Below are positions 36,285 to 47,641 of a stretch of 64,000 nucleotides of DNA, piece by piece (the stretch's first letter is position 1; each line of letters begins with the position of its first letter). The position numbers and the translations under genes were made by a program. Source of the DNA: Tubulanus polymorphus. Lineage: Eukaryota; Nemertea; Palaeonemertea; Tubulaniformes; Tubulanidae. Under the pieces are notes generated by a model that saw nothing but the letters and a program-made list of their open reading frames with translations, was not told the origin of the DNA and ran no database searches. The stretch is from contig NC_134030.1 in the NCBI RefSeq assembly GCF_964204645.1, positions 10,042,278 to 10,106,277 on the forward strand, in the 5' to 3' direction.

Positions 36285-37975
36285 TCAGTTACCATATGAT
36301 CCACCATGGCTTCTGTATCTGTGACCTGAACCTCCATAGCTTCCGTATCTGTGACCTGAACCCCCATAGCTTCCGTATCTGTTACCGAACGAACCTCCAT
36401 AGCTTCCGTATCTGTGACCTGAACCTCCATAACTTCCGTATCTGTGACCTGAACCCCCATAGCTTCCGTATCTGTGACCTAACGAACCTCCATAGCTTCC
36501 GTATCTGTGACCTGAACCTCCATAGCTTCCGTATCTGTGACCTAACGAACCTCCATAGCTTCCGTATCTGTGACCTGAACCTCCATAGCTTCCGTATCTA
36601 TGACCTAACGAACCTCCATAGCTTCCATATCTGTGACCTGAACCTCCATAGCTTCCGTATCTGTGACCTGCACCCCCATAGCTTCCGTATCTGAGACCTG
36701 AACCTCCATAGCTTCAGTATCTGTGACCTGAACCCCCATAGCTTCCGTATCTGTGACCTGAACCTCCATAGCTTCCGTATCTGTGACCTGAATCCCCATA
36801 GCTTCCGTATCTGTGACCGGAACCCCCATAGCTTCCGTATCTGTGACCTGAACCTCCATAGCTTCCGTATCTATGACCTAACGAACCTCCATAGCTTCCG
36901 TATCTATGACCTAACGAACCTCCATAGCTTCCGTATCTGTTACCAAACGAACCTCCATAGCTTCCGTATCTGTGACCTGAACCTCCATAGCTTCCGTATC
37001 TGTGATTTGAACCCCCATAGCTTCCGTATCTGAGACCTGAACCTCCATAGCTTCCGTATCTGTGACCTGAACCCCCATAGCTTCCGTATCTGTGACCTGA
37101 ACCTCCATAGCTTCCGTATCTGTGACCTGAACCCCCATAGCTTCCGTATCTGTGACCTGAACCCCCATAGCTTCCGTATCTGTGACCTGAACCCCCATAG
37201 CTTCCGTATCTATGACCTAACGAACCTCCATAGCTTCCGTATCTGTGACCTGAACCCCCATAGCTTCCGTATCTATGACCTAACGAACCTCCATAGCTTC
37301 CGTATCTGTGACCTGAACCCCCATAGCTTCCGTATCTGTGACCTGAACCCCCATAGCTTCCGTATCTATGACCTAACGAATCTCCATAGCTTCCGTATCT
37401 GTGACCTGAACCCCCATAGCTTCCGTATCTGTGACCTGATCCTCCATAGCTTCCGTATCTGTGACCTGAACCTCCATAGCTTCCGTATCTATGACCTAAC
37501 GAACCTCCATAGCTTCCGTATCTGTTACCAAACGAACCACCATAGCTTCCGTATCTGTGATTTGAACCCCCATAGCTTCCGTATCTATGACCTAACGAAC
37601 CTCCATAGCTTCCGTATCTGTGACCTGAACCCCCATAGCTTCCGTATCTGTGACCTGAACCCCCATAGCTTCCGTATCTATTACCTAACGAACCTCCATA
37701 GCTTCTGTATCTGTGACCTGAACCCCCATAGCTTCCGTATCTGTGACCTGAAACCCCATAGCTTCCGTATCTGTGACCTGAACCCCCATAGCTTCCGTAT
37801 CTGTGACCTGAACCTCCATAGCTTCCGTATCTGTGACCTAACGAACCTCCATAGCTTCCATATTTGTTGTCGTCCGCGTGTCCGTTATTTTTACTGGAGT
37901 CGTCAACACTAACTTGTGCACTGAATGTACCGCTGAGATCACGAGTGTCTCGTCCTGCCACAAGGTAGCAGCACC
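36285..37975 (-). CDS. Gly/Ser/Tyr-rich tandem-repeat protein, probably secreted (first exon not found)
   Basis: Unrecognised structural-type protein. The exon begins after a TTTTACAG acceptor (exon start 37975, split codon, then CCYLVAGRDTRDLSG). CCYLVAG resembles the end of a signal peptide whose start would lie in an upstream exon at higher coordinates. After an acidic/polar spacer (SVDDSSKNNGHADDNK) comes an array of about 50 units of GHRYGSYGGS (10 aa), interspersed with 11-aa units LGHRYGSYGGS and FGNRYGSYGGS and with NHRY and GLRY variants. The frame hits a TGA at 36714-36716 (GGA to TGA within one unit), but the array continues in the same frame to a terminal GGSYGN and a TGA at 36285-36287. 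The protein is therefore either truncated early or the copy is damaged. Composition resembles silk-like, cuticle or shell-matrix proteins. The alternative, a non-coding minisatellite, is disfavoured by the frame and the mainly synonymous variation. Confidence 0.7.
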
Positions 37976-38859
37976 CTGTAAAATGGAGTATTTTTCTATT
38001 ATGGTGGGTATACATTGAATCAAGTAACATTTACTGCCAGATATAACGTGTCTATTTTCATTCATGGAGTTGTCATATGAAATGTTGCCCTTCATTAAAA
38101 TACATCGTAAACATTACATAAAGTCAATGACCTTAGACCGCAGTACCAGGTATCTGATTATCAATTACTCAATCGGCGGACATCTTAGTCGTGTCATTCA
38201 TCGTTTATAGATGGGAAAAGGCTTACTGCGGAAAATATCAACAGGTTTTGATATATAGGCTTAGTCTTGTGACACTATATCATTGTTATAACTGTGGGAC
38301 TCTTTAGAGTAAAGGCCGAGTCTTGGTGTTATTACTGTAAAATAAGTGGAATTACCCGATTTCTGTTCTGCCTACCTGTGGGAGTTGGATATTGAATTAT
38401 GCACTTTATTCAATGGTATCTATATTTCATTTCATGTTCATAGTTTCCGTATATGTTCACTAGAGAACGTTGAATAGAGGAATAAAATCAACTGGCTGCG
38501 GTGTCTTGGAATCCTAATTTAAGCTTTTAAGCTTTCAAATGCGTTCTTGAATATGCTTTTATCAATTATCCTGGTGTTTCAAAAGTAGTTATACATGTAT
38601 CTCCCCGTTAAGGTCCTACATTACCGTGAGATAAATTTGGTCAATCGGACCGTGGACTCTAGGACGAAAACCGCAAGATGACCGTCCCGTGTCCACTTTG
38701 TGCCAAAAAACCTGGAGCTTTTTTTAGGTTTAGCCGATTTTCATGTGAATTTGTGATTGGTATACTTTTGAGAGGACCTTTCAACAGGCTGGTCTTATAT
38801 ATTTCTATAGAGTATCTCCTCGGGAAATGAGATCCTTCATTGTCAGTGATATCCTGCCG

Positions 38860-39110
38860 CTTCAAAGTTTTATTATCATTATCATTATAATTATAATTAT
38901 ATTTATAATTATATTTATAATTATGATTATTATTATTATCATAATCATTATTATTATTATTATTATTGTTATTATTATTATTATGATTAGTGTCATTATT
39001 ATTCATATCATCGAAATCAGGGTTTTCTGCAGTTTCAACAGATACCCCATTGATTTTCTCCGGATTATTATAATTATTATTATCATTATTATTATAAGGG
39101 GTTTCTGACT
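38860..39110. repeat. ATT/AAT-rich simple repeats
   Basis: Interrupted (ATT)n and TATAATTATATTT runs at about 38868-38998 and 39062-39098. The asparagine- and isoleucine-rich open frames across them are artefacts. Confidence 0.9.
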
Positions 39111-40711
39111 TTCGTCGAAAACCCTCTTGTAATTCTGTTGATTATTATTATATATTTTCCGTTTTTGTCGTACATAAAATTTATCTTCAATCAGATTCGA
39201 AAGCTAACAGCTCCAAAACGAGATGTAGAACTCTGATGCTAATATAACAGTCTCTCTGAACCAGCAGATTTTAGGTATGTAGTGTCGATCATAGTCTAAA
39301 CTTTAAATTACTACTAATAGATTCGAATCCCCAAAATCTGATATTTTTATTTTCTATAAATACTTTAATCTTAGACAGCATGGCTGATCAGAAAACCCGT
39401 AATTGCTGCTTTGCAGCTATATTTATAATTATTATCCTTCTCATATCCAAGTAGATAATCCCCAAAAGTTTCTAGAAGCCTAAGGCAGGGGCACCTCGCT
39501 TCAGAACTTGTTACTGTGAACAGCTTTAAAGCTTGCTTGTTGTCCCTCTCCATATTGTAAGTCATCTATCTTATATTTTAAATATATTTTGTTAATCATA
39601 ATTTTTTTTTGAGAAAAAAAAATCATTAAATCAGGCTCTTATCCAACTGTACTGTGTGTACAGTTATATTGGTCTTGTATGTCAAAACAAAGACCTTAAA
39701 TGGTATTCGTTTATCGACTGGCAGCCGATCGGGGCTTTTCAAAACTCGTGAATATGGTCATGCCTAGAGGTGGCAGTTATCGAACGGAATTTTCAGAATC
39801 CTATGTAGAAGAGGGAAAGCAAGGTCTGTGGGATGCCATTCAGCAAAGCATTTAGCCGTGGTATGATGGTATCCTAGTTTGCCATTTCTTTTACAGAAAT
39901 CACGATGTAGCTTGGCATCTATTTCCAACCAATGAATTGTCGCTCGTGACATGTTCCACGGTTGTTGTGAGTTTCAAGGTCACTGGTTTATATATTTTTG
40001 TCAAAATAAAAGGAATATTTCCAATGAACACAGAGGGAAATGATAGTAATATAATTCGTACAACGAGGTTGAGAGAAGAAAAGGAAGATTGATATAATAT
40101 GATTAATGAAATGTGAGAATTATACGCACAGTTTGGATATTCTTGATAAATTGAAATCAAAAAGTGCATTCGTGGTAATATATTTACTTCAACACGATCA
40201 TTGCATTGTGTGTAATTCCAGGTGAACAATCAGACATCGACATATTAATTAGAATTAAACGATCAGTCATTTTACTTCAACACAGCCATTGTTTCTCATT
40301 TATGATGGATCAAAATCTGAAACGCTGGTGTATATTGAAATCAATCGAATCAAAAGTTTCATTGAAAGCATACATTGAAATTCGTCAGATTATAGCAAAA
40401 CCACATTTGTTCTATCGCATACCGTATCATAATGCATCTATTTATTAATTCTCAGCATATTTCCTTCTGACATTTTGACCTGTGGTATACTTCTACCTCC
40501 GGCATATCTGTGGCATTTGAATGTAGTTAGAAATCTACCAGGTTGAAATATCAAAATCTTGAATGTAGGTAAAAATCCCCTCTCAAAAATGTCTCGAGAA
40601 CATTTTCAATGCATGATATTTCTCCGATTCTAATCATTTGCAATCGGAATGCAATGTATTTGAACTTTGCAATGAGCTCTCTGTTGCGATGAATTCTTAA
40701 ATAGATTCTTA
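39111..40711. other. Gene-free intergenic DNA
   Basis: AT-rich, with no gene, repeat pair or RNA gene recognised. The missing first exon of the repeat protein could lie in 38000-40700 on the minus strand, but I could not identify it. Confidence 0.4.
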
Positions 40712-40798
40712 AGCCGGGCGCACACTAGGCGATTTCTCGGCGATTTTCGTCGCAAGCGACAAAATCGCCAAGAAATCGCGTAGTGTGCGCCCAGCTTT
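40712..40798. mobile_element. 87-bp near-perfect palindromic MITE
   Basis: Arms of about 37 bp begin AAGCCGGGCGCACACTAGGC and end GTGTGCGCCCAGCTT. They differ at few positions around a short centre with CGTCGCAAGCGAC. Almost the whole element is arm, so it folds into a single hairpin. It is flanked by TTA-like sequence and lies directly beside the element at 40801. Confidence 0.75.
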
Positions 40799-40800
40799 AG

Positions 40801-42384
40801 AATAAGCCTTTTTACAGTTTCCTGGCGCCATTTTTTGGGTACCCGCCGGGTCCGGATTGTTGAATTTTTGTCCCTATTTTTCTCCGGTTTAATTTTTCTA
40901 TTTCTTTCATATCCCTGTATTTGATTAACATAGAAGCAAAGTAAAAATATCGATGGACTCGGCTGATAATAAACTTTTTTATTACATCACTCATTTATTA
41001 AGTTAATGCAACAATGTGCGCTGGTGAAGTTATAACATAGAATTCGTGTCAAATCTCAAAACAACTATCAAACGCACGAGATCAATTTTGACAGAAAGTA
41101 AACGAATGTTATGTTCCTCACTATATACTAATATATTCCAAAGTTCCAATCTTTCCAACACAATCGACTAAGCTAAATATATTCAAATTCAATTTGAAAC
41201 ACCTTCCAGCTCGTGTCACGATCAGTAATAAAGATCGAACATCGAACATTCTCAAAAAAGCAAACCCGATCCAACGGTTTGCAAGCGTCAAGTTTGACAC
41301 AGCCATGGCTGCCTCCATTTGCATGGAGCTGCTGCTGAATATTCAAAAATGTAAATCGGGTACCGGTATTTAACTGAAGACCGAGTGCTCGCCATTACAC
41401 CATGGTATTTCTGATAGTTAACTTTTGAGCAACTGGCTCCAGAATCACCTGCCAACGGCCATATTTTATTGATGCAATGTACTGTGAAACAATATATAAT
41501 ATTGACGGGAGATCAATGAAACTTAAATGCCTGACACTAAAAGACTTATTTCGAATTTTCGACTATCTTAGATGATTGGGAGAGGGGTCCAAAATGAGGA
41601 CATTTTCCGTAGATTAAAGCTGCGAGTAGGGTGCTCCTCGGTGTTGAAACAAATACATCCAAAACAATTCAATTTGCAAGCGGATGATTGTTAGATTTGT
41701 AGGTTTTATGCGATCACTGTCTTGACAAAGATGGTAACCTTAATGGGAAGGAGCAGGTGTCCGGACTACCGACCCTCCAAACCCGTAGTCTGTCCCTGTG
41801 TTACTAGAAATATATCTCTATTTACCATTTCTTTCAAATAACTAGGTGCCCTTGTTTCCATAGTTACTGAAAATTTTGATTTTAACAAAGTAAGACCGGT
41901 TAAATTGTCAAATTTCTTGATATAAATATGCAAACATGATACTCAAGAATACGTGTTTTGGAAGTTTGACTCGCAATTACTTAAAAACTAATACGGATGA
42001 TTGAAAACGGTAAAAAGAATATAAGACCGCATATAGGTGTTTATTGATCCTGAAAACTCAAAAAATTTAGATTAAAATTTGTAAGAATTACGAACTTTTG
42101 AATGAAATGAGCAATAATTCAAGTTGAATTATCGGGAAGACGATATCAATGTTTATAACTTCACCAGCGCGCATTTTTGCATTAACTTTATGATTGAGTA
42201 ATAAAATAAAAAAACTAATTGTCAGCTGAGTCCATCGATATTTTCACTTCGTTTCTATCTTTATCGAATCCAGAGGAATGAAATTAAAATATTAAACGGG
42301 GATAAAATAGGGACAAAAAATTCAACAATGCGGACCCGGCGGGTACCCAAAAAATAGTGCCTAGAAACTGTAAAACGGCTTATT
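40801..42384. mobile_element. Family D foldback element with about 235-bp inverted ends
   Basis: The left arm (40801-41040) starts AATAAGCCTTTTTACAGTTT, then GGCGCCATTTTTTGGGTACC. The right arm (42148-42384) is its complement. The 1.1 kb interior has no transposase frame. It contains pieces of other repeats: a tRNA-like stretch near 41380 and the MITE fragment at 41745-41805. A partial second copy is at 57636-58085. Its end motif resembles that of the intron element at 48050-49833. Confidence 0.8.
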
Positions 42385-43481
42385 AGATGAATTGTTAAAA
42401 TGCCATGGCATTTATACCGCGTACCAATAGAACCTCTATTCATGTATTACTATTATGATGTTTTCGCATAAAAGGACCACTTGATATATGATGTAAACAT
42501 CGATCGAAATCCGGAGTAGTTGCCGAATGGTTTTGGGTTCGAATCCCAGCAGTGGCTTACTCGAATGTTCACTACTAGTATCTCCCCTTAATCGAAAAAA
42601 AATTGAACCCGAAAACCACTTATTACGCCCGAGTGACGTTCACTGGATTGAGGGATGAAAACTTCAAATATTTAGATATCATGTAAAGCCACGAAGAGAG
42701 ACGCCAAATAAACCACATTAAAATACTTGCATAGAATTTTGAACACGAGACATCGAAAAACTTCACTCACCGACCGTAAGAACAAAGACAGCAATATACA
42801 TCATCGCAGTTTCGTGAAAAACAGATCCTATGCGCTAGATTTTATACTTTTTGCGGTCTATTTTATTTACCAGGGAAGAATAATCTCCCCGACAAATATC
42901 ATGATTTGTTTAGTCAGTTCCATGTGATCAAATTTGAATGCTACATATATTGTGACGAATCCTCGAGCGTGGTAAAAATCATATTCCTTAGAATTAGCTT
43001 TGTTGGCAGCTGATTACAAAATTTTTAATATAAGAATTATCGTTTGTTTAGTTTGTGCGGCGTTACTGTGTTGCTTTCTGCAGATGACAGTCACATCTCA
43101 CATTGTCAACGACCGAAGAAATATTCAATATAGACCGTATAGGCTTATTATATGGTTCAAACTTACCCAGAGCCGCGACTATAGGGCCAGGGTTTGATTT
43201 TTTTTTACACGGAGATGGGGTTTGTCTTTTTCCACTGCAACTTGTCTAGCCCGGATGTATTGATGATGACGGAGTGCAAATCCTCTCAAAAATAATTATT
43301 AGAATTTATCAAAAACAAGATAAGAGAGAAACACATTCAATAACAAAATGAATGCCAAAATTAAAAATTTGAATTCTTATTTTGAAACGCCAATATGTGT
43401 AATGCACATCGACTCGCACAGAACCCCTTATATAACGCATACTAGGTATAGATGTATATAAACATTATTTCAACGGTTTTT
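42385..43481. other. Intergenic DNA with a tRNA-like fragment
   Basis: 42517-42560 has GTTGCCGAATGG (A-box-like) and GGGTTCGAATCCCAGCAG (B-box-like) only a few bases apart, too close for a tRNA gene; this is a SINE remnant with an internal deletion. About 43285-43425 is a piece of repeat family C. No gene was recognised. Confidence 0.45.
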
Positions 43482-44018
43482 TATGGTGGCTGATAAGGGC
43501 CATAGCGTAAAATTCCTGGTATGTAAATGAGGGCGCCAGAACGCCAGAACGCCAAAACGAAAAAAAACGTCCAATTTTCTCTAAAAGTTCGTTTTGGCAC
43601 GCCAAAACAAAGAAAATTCCGTTTTGGCGCACCCGCCAAAACGAACTTTCGTTTTGGCGCCCCCGCCAAAACAACGAAAAACGTCGAAATTTCTCTAAAA
43701 GTTCGTTTTGGCGCCCCCGCCAAAACGAACTTTAAACCACGTAAAATAATTCTATATATACGTAAAATATTATCATATATGCAAATTTATGCAAATTACA
43801 CACAAGATCAACGCGCCAAATTGAAAAATAATTTTACTGTGGTTGAATGCTTGTTTTGGCGGGGGCCAAAACCAAAAGTATTGTTTTCTCGCGCGAAAAA
43901 ACCAGTAGTTTTGAATTCTCGCGCGAGAAAACCAAAAAAGGGCCAATGTGAAAATTTTTTCATCGTTGCTCTTGCCGTACAGAAAATTTGTTTAGTATGG
44001 CCCGAATCAGCCACCATT
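43482..44018. mobile_element. Family E element: terminal inverted repeats enclosing GTTTTGGCG palindromes
   Basis: Ends are TATGGTGGCTGATAAGGGCC and TATGGCCCGAATCAGCCACC, inverted. Inside (43550-43735) are at least three palindromes of the form CGTTTTGGCG-CCCC-CGCCAAAACG, linked by AACGTC and TTTCTCTAAAAGTT. Further on (43850-43930) come a GTTTTGGCGGGGGCCAAAAC palindrome and TCTCGCGCGAGA. No credible coding region. A shorter relative lies at 53049-53242. Confidence 0.7.
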
Positions 44019-44506
44019 AATACTGAAGAAAGTGATTTCTTTATAAGTTTCCAATATAAAAATTGTTGAATATGCATGAAGATTCTCAGCGCACGAAAAA
44101 CATTCAGAACACCGAATAACTAAAGCTATTTCATACAGTTTGTGAGGATGTCAAAATTGGGGAATTTCCTCGCTACTAATTTAATATCATATAATATTTC
44201 AGCAAATCAGATATCTCACAATCATAGTGGGAATGATATGCAGATAACAGTGACCCAGTCTGTCGTACTGATTCACCCAACTCTCATCTCAGCGTTACAT
44301 ACCTACTAAACCTATTCATTTTTTTGCAGTTATATAGTTTTCTTTTACGTATCGCGTGTTGCTGGTTAGAATTGTCAAAAGCTGTGTAAATTCAAATTCA
44401 CGATATCTGAAACATCAACGTGGCAGACTGCTGCGCAAACTATACGAGATAGGTAGTGGGATAACATAATAACGACCTACGCGAATAGACTCGAGTATCG
44501 TATGTC

Positions 44507-44732
44507 GTCATCCTCCACCGGCAGGGGTTCGAAACTGATTTCATCGCTAGATTCGGCCTCGGCACGGAAACCTGCCACACTAGTCCGAGTGCGACACACG
44601 CAGGTTTGTAGAGACCTTCAGTCTAATAATGGCATCATCTAATAGGCAGCACATCTAGCTGCGCATTCGGGCTACTGGATTCGGGCCGTGGCAGTCTCGA
44701 TGCCATCAGGCGAATCCCTGCCGGGGAGGAGG
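44507..44732. mobile_element. Family A foldback element
   Basis: Compact copy with inverted arms (CGGCAGGGGTTCGAAACTGA and GGCGAATCCCTGCCGGGGAG) and the middle ATAATGGCATCATCTAATAG. About 225 bp, so the middle is shorter than in the 13 kb copy. Confidence 0.65.
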
Positions 44733-44827
44733 GTAAACCGTTCGCTTGCAGACTCGGTTATTCTGTACCGTGTGGACCTCCTCGAATCGCCTTTGTCTGG
44801 ACCTCCTCGCATTTCTAAAAAAGAACC

Positions 44828-45030
44828 CAGGGGCCGGTTTTATAGACTGGTATTAACCGTAACCCGGGGGCTAACTTAATTCATTTTCAATGAATCACCA
44901 GTCTTTTGGTGATGATCCGGGCCCGGAGATGATTCTATAGACTGGTTTTAATTCGGGGGTTAACTCAATTCATTTTCATTTGAGTTAGCCCCCGGGTTAA
45001 TGGAAATACCAGTCTATAAAACCGGTCCCT
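44828..45030. mobile_element. Family F foldback MITE (CCGGTTTTATAGACTGG ends)
   Basis: Begins GGGGCCGGTTTTATAGACTG with GTATTAACC and ends AATACCAGTCTATAAAACCG, inverted. Inner inverted repeats around CCCGGGGGCTAACT give it a nested structure. A third version of the sequence lies at 47160-47256. Confidence 0.7.
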
Positions 45031-45962
45031 GAAGTTTCGATCTCGTCTCGAAATTATATTTATAATGTTGTATGTACATATTGTAAGCCCATATCCCTGA
45101 TGTTGCCATGGTGTAAGAATATTCCCAATACAATCCAAGATCAAACGCGAGAGACAGCAATCGGTATTATATCTATATGGTTAGGATATACAACGCTTTT
45201 TTTTCCGATAAAAATTGGGTGATTGATATGTATACTCTATGAGAGAAAAGTCACAATCAGTCATTTTTTTCGCTTATTTCATCAATTGGGTATATATTTA
45301 CACCCAGTAAACATTCTTATCGGGCCCACGTCGGCATTCAGTCGACCAGCAAGTCGCTCTTAAGTCGTACATGGTTGAGGGCCGATGAGCCTTTTGCTCA
45401 TCCAAGTACGATGCGGACCTTCAGCGTCAGTAGTGCGACTTAAACCCGACCTTCGTTAATATTGTGCCGACTATAGTTGTTTACATGGAAAAGCCTCTCC
45501 AAGTACCAGCTGGATTTATTGACGGTAATAACCCGAATGTACTTGTACTTGAGCCGAACGAATTAATTTCGCTAAAACGAGCATCTTCAATCATTCGAAA
45601 ATATGTTGTTACGCATGTGAAGCCGCAATGTCGTATTTCCGGGTCGTATTTGATTATAGGTACCAAACTCAATAGGGGGAATTTCAGCTGGTGTAACTCA
45701 AATGTATGCGGTAGTTGTATTAGACCATCTCTTTGTCTACATAGATTACATTCACAGTTGCCAGCCGTCATTTTGTCATGATATTTTCTTTTTTTAAACA
45801 AGAGCTCCATGTAGCATTATACTGCCGAAGCCTGTAGCTATGGTTATCAATTTCTGAAATATGATATTGTATAATATTAATATAGTAATATTAGCAAATT
45901 GTATGCAGTCTCTTTGGATTTTTTCCGAGGTATTTGATTTATAGACAGGTCATTCTTTATTA
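45031..45962. other. Intergenic DNA with repeat pieces
   Basis: 45035-45095 (GATCTCGTCTCGAAATTATA) is the inverse of about 46305-46360. An ATG-started frame of about 98 codons (45485-45781) ends in CACAGTTGCCAGCCGTCATT, which resembles the ends of the long-inverted-repeat elements, so it is probably transposon sequence rather than a gene. Confidence 0.4.
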
Positions 45963-46610
45963 CCCCGCCACACTAGACCGAGTACATACGAAGGTTAACC
46001 ACACTGCGTCACCAATCACGGTAAAACTTTGAATGGGAAAACCCGAGCTAAGATAAAACAGAATATCTGATTGGTTAATAAGGACATCATATCAAGGCGC
46101 GCGTGTTCGTACCGTGGCGAGTCTCGATGCCATCGGATTCGAATCCCTGCCGATAGATGATGTATCATAAGAACCCACCTTATGCAGATTAAAAGTTTTG
46201 AAATCGAGAATCTATTCAACAAAAAATTGATCGAAACAAAACGACGATTCGATCTCACACTAGACATCATCGTCAGGTGTCTCTGGTGTGAGATGAATTT
46301 TTGCTTACAATATGAACATACAACATTATAAGCATAATTTCGAGACGAGATTGAAACGTCGTGTCTTTTAGATTAATTTCTGATTGAATAAATTCTCGAT
46401 TTTAAAACGTTTAATCTGTATATAGTGGGTTCTTATGATAAATGCTCTATCGGCAGGAATTCGAAACTGATGGCATCGAGACTCGCCACGGTGCGAAACC
46501 CAGCCACACTATAGACGGAGTGCTCAGCTAAACGCTCAGCTTATATGATGTCATCATAAAGCAATCAGATATTCCGATTTATCTTAGCCCGGTTTTCTTT
46601 AATCCTATTA
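45963..46610. mobile_element. Family A nested palindrome, about 650 bp
   Basis: Outer family A sequences face each other: GGATTCGAATCCCTGCCGAT near 46137 and ATCGGCAGGAATTCGAAACT near 46449. Inside them is a second inverted repeat with arms of about 85 bp (ATCATAAGAACCCACCTTAT near 46167 and GTGGGTTCTTATGAT near 46425), around a centre with CACACTAGACATCATCGTCA. The outermost flanks (about 46020-46080 and 46550-46610) also match in inverse orientation. Confidence 0.7.
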
Positions 46611-47641
46611 TCTGTTCTCCACATTTGGTTATTCTATTCTTATATCGTATTGGTGAGCAATATTACCAAAATAACCGAAACTGACCAGATCATCTGGAAA
46701 GATGATCAAATTGAACACGTCTAATATTTTTTAGTCAAAGGTTTTATCAACCTTTGACATAGGTTAATAAAGATCAGATACATTCTGAATTGAATTTGAT
46801 CGATACTGGACGGATAATCTGCTCTTTTGCGACCATTCAATCAAAGTTCATACACGATACCAGGTGGGTACGATTATGATGTATTAGATTATAGATTTCC
46901 GTGTAACAGCAGTGCAGATTAGAGGGGAAATTATGTTGTTATTGCGACAACAATTCAAACGCATGGCTCGTTAGCGGATCGACACACAGATAGAACATTT
47001 AGATTTCTCTTCCGTTTTAGATTAGTTGGAAAAAATATCTTTTTTATCATCCAAATGTCATTTACGCTACTATACTACCATCTATCGCCATTGATAGAAT
47101 CGTGTTTTGACGATATTCGAGAATTTAGATTTCCCCGCAACTTTTTTTCATCTTCTCGACCTGGTTTTGTAGACTCGTATTAACCTCAACCCGGGGGCTA
47201 ACTCAATTCATTGATAACTGTGTTAAAGAAAATTACACTCTATAAAACCGGGCCCAGGGCCTAGCCCCAAGCCCCGGTTTTATAGAGGAATGCTTTTAAA
47301 ACGATACGGTACGGAATATTTCGAAAACGGTAGCAAGGAATTTAAGTCTGAAGATTTGAACGACATTAATTCGATACAATCTGTCAGCTGAATCATCAAA
47401 GTTTCAACCCCACTCCAACGTTCAACGTGCACCGTATCGATGACGGGACTATTGATTTCGGGTCAAGCGAAAATATTGCCAATTACCGAAGGTCTGGCCG
47501 TGGTCTGACTTACAAATGACCCGCATATTCGATTTCGATTTCCACACCGCCAGTTTGAGATCGCTGTCATTTGTTGATTAGGTTATAAACGCGAAGCTTT
47601 TGATTGTCTTTACTCGAAACAAAAATTTTCGAAAAAAGAAA
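46611..47641. other. Upstream region of the ten-cysteine gene
   Basis: Contains a Family F MITE copy at 47160-47256 (TGGTTTTGTAGACTCGTATT to CTCTATAAAACCGGGCCC) and a half-end near 47275. No other gene was recognised. The promoter of the 47642 gene should lie here, but no clear TATA element was picked out. Confidence 0.4.

Noticed and set aside
36296-37912. Plus-strand and other-frame repeats (HSFRICDLN, VQVTDTEAM types), or a CRISPR-like array
   Set aside because: Periodicity of 30/33 bp leaves all frames open. Only the GHRYGSYGGS frame has an acceptor, a leader-like start and mainly synonymous variation. There are no unique spacers as in CRISPR, and this is an animal genome.
38659-39108. 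Asparagine-rich and isoleucine-rich open frames
   Set aside because: They derive from ATT/AAT simple repeats.
42517-42560. Possible tRNA gene (GGGTTCGAATCCC with an A-box-like motif)
   Set aside because: The two boxes are only a few bases apart and no acceptor stem or anticodon arm can be formed. It is a SINE remnant.
45485-45781. ATG-started 98-codon frame
   Set aside because: Its 3' end coincides with a transposon-end-like sequence, no domain is recognised and no splice context is seen. It could be reconsidered with transcript evidence.
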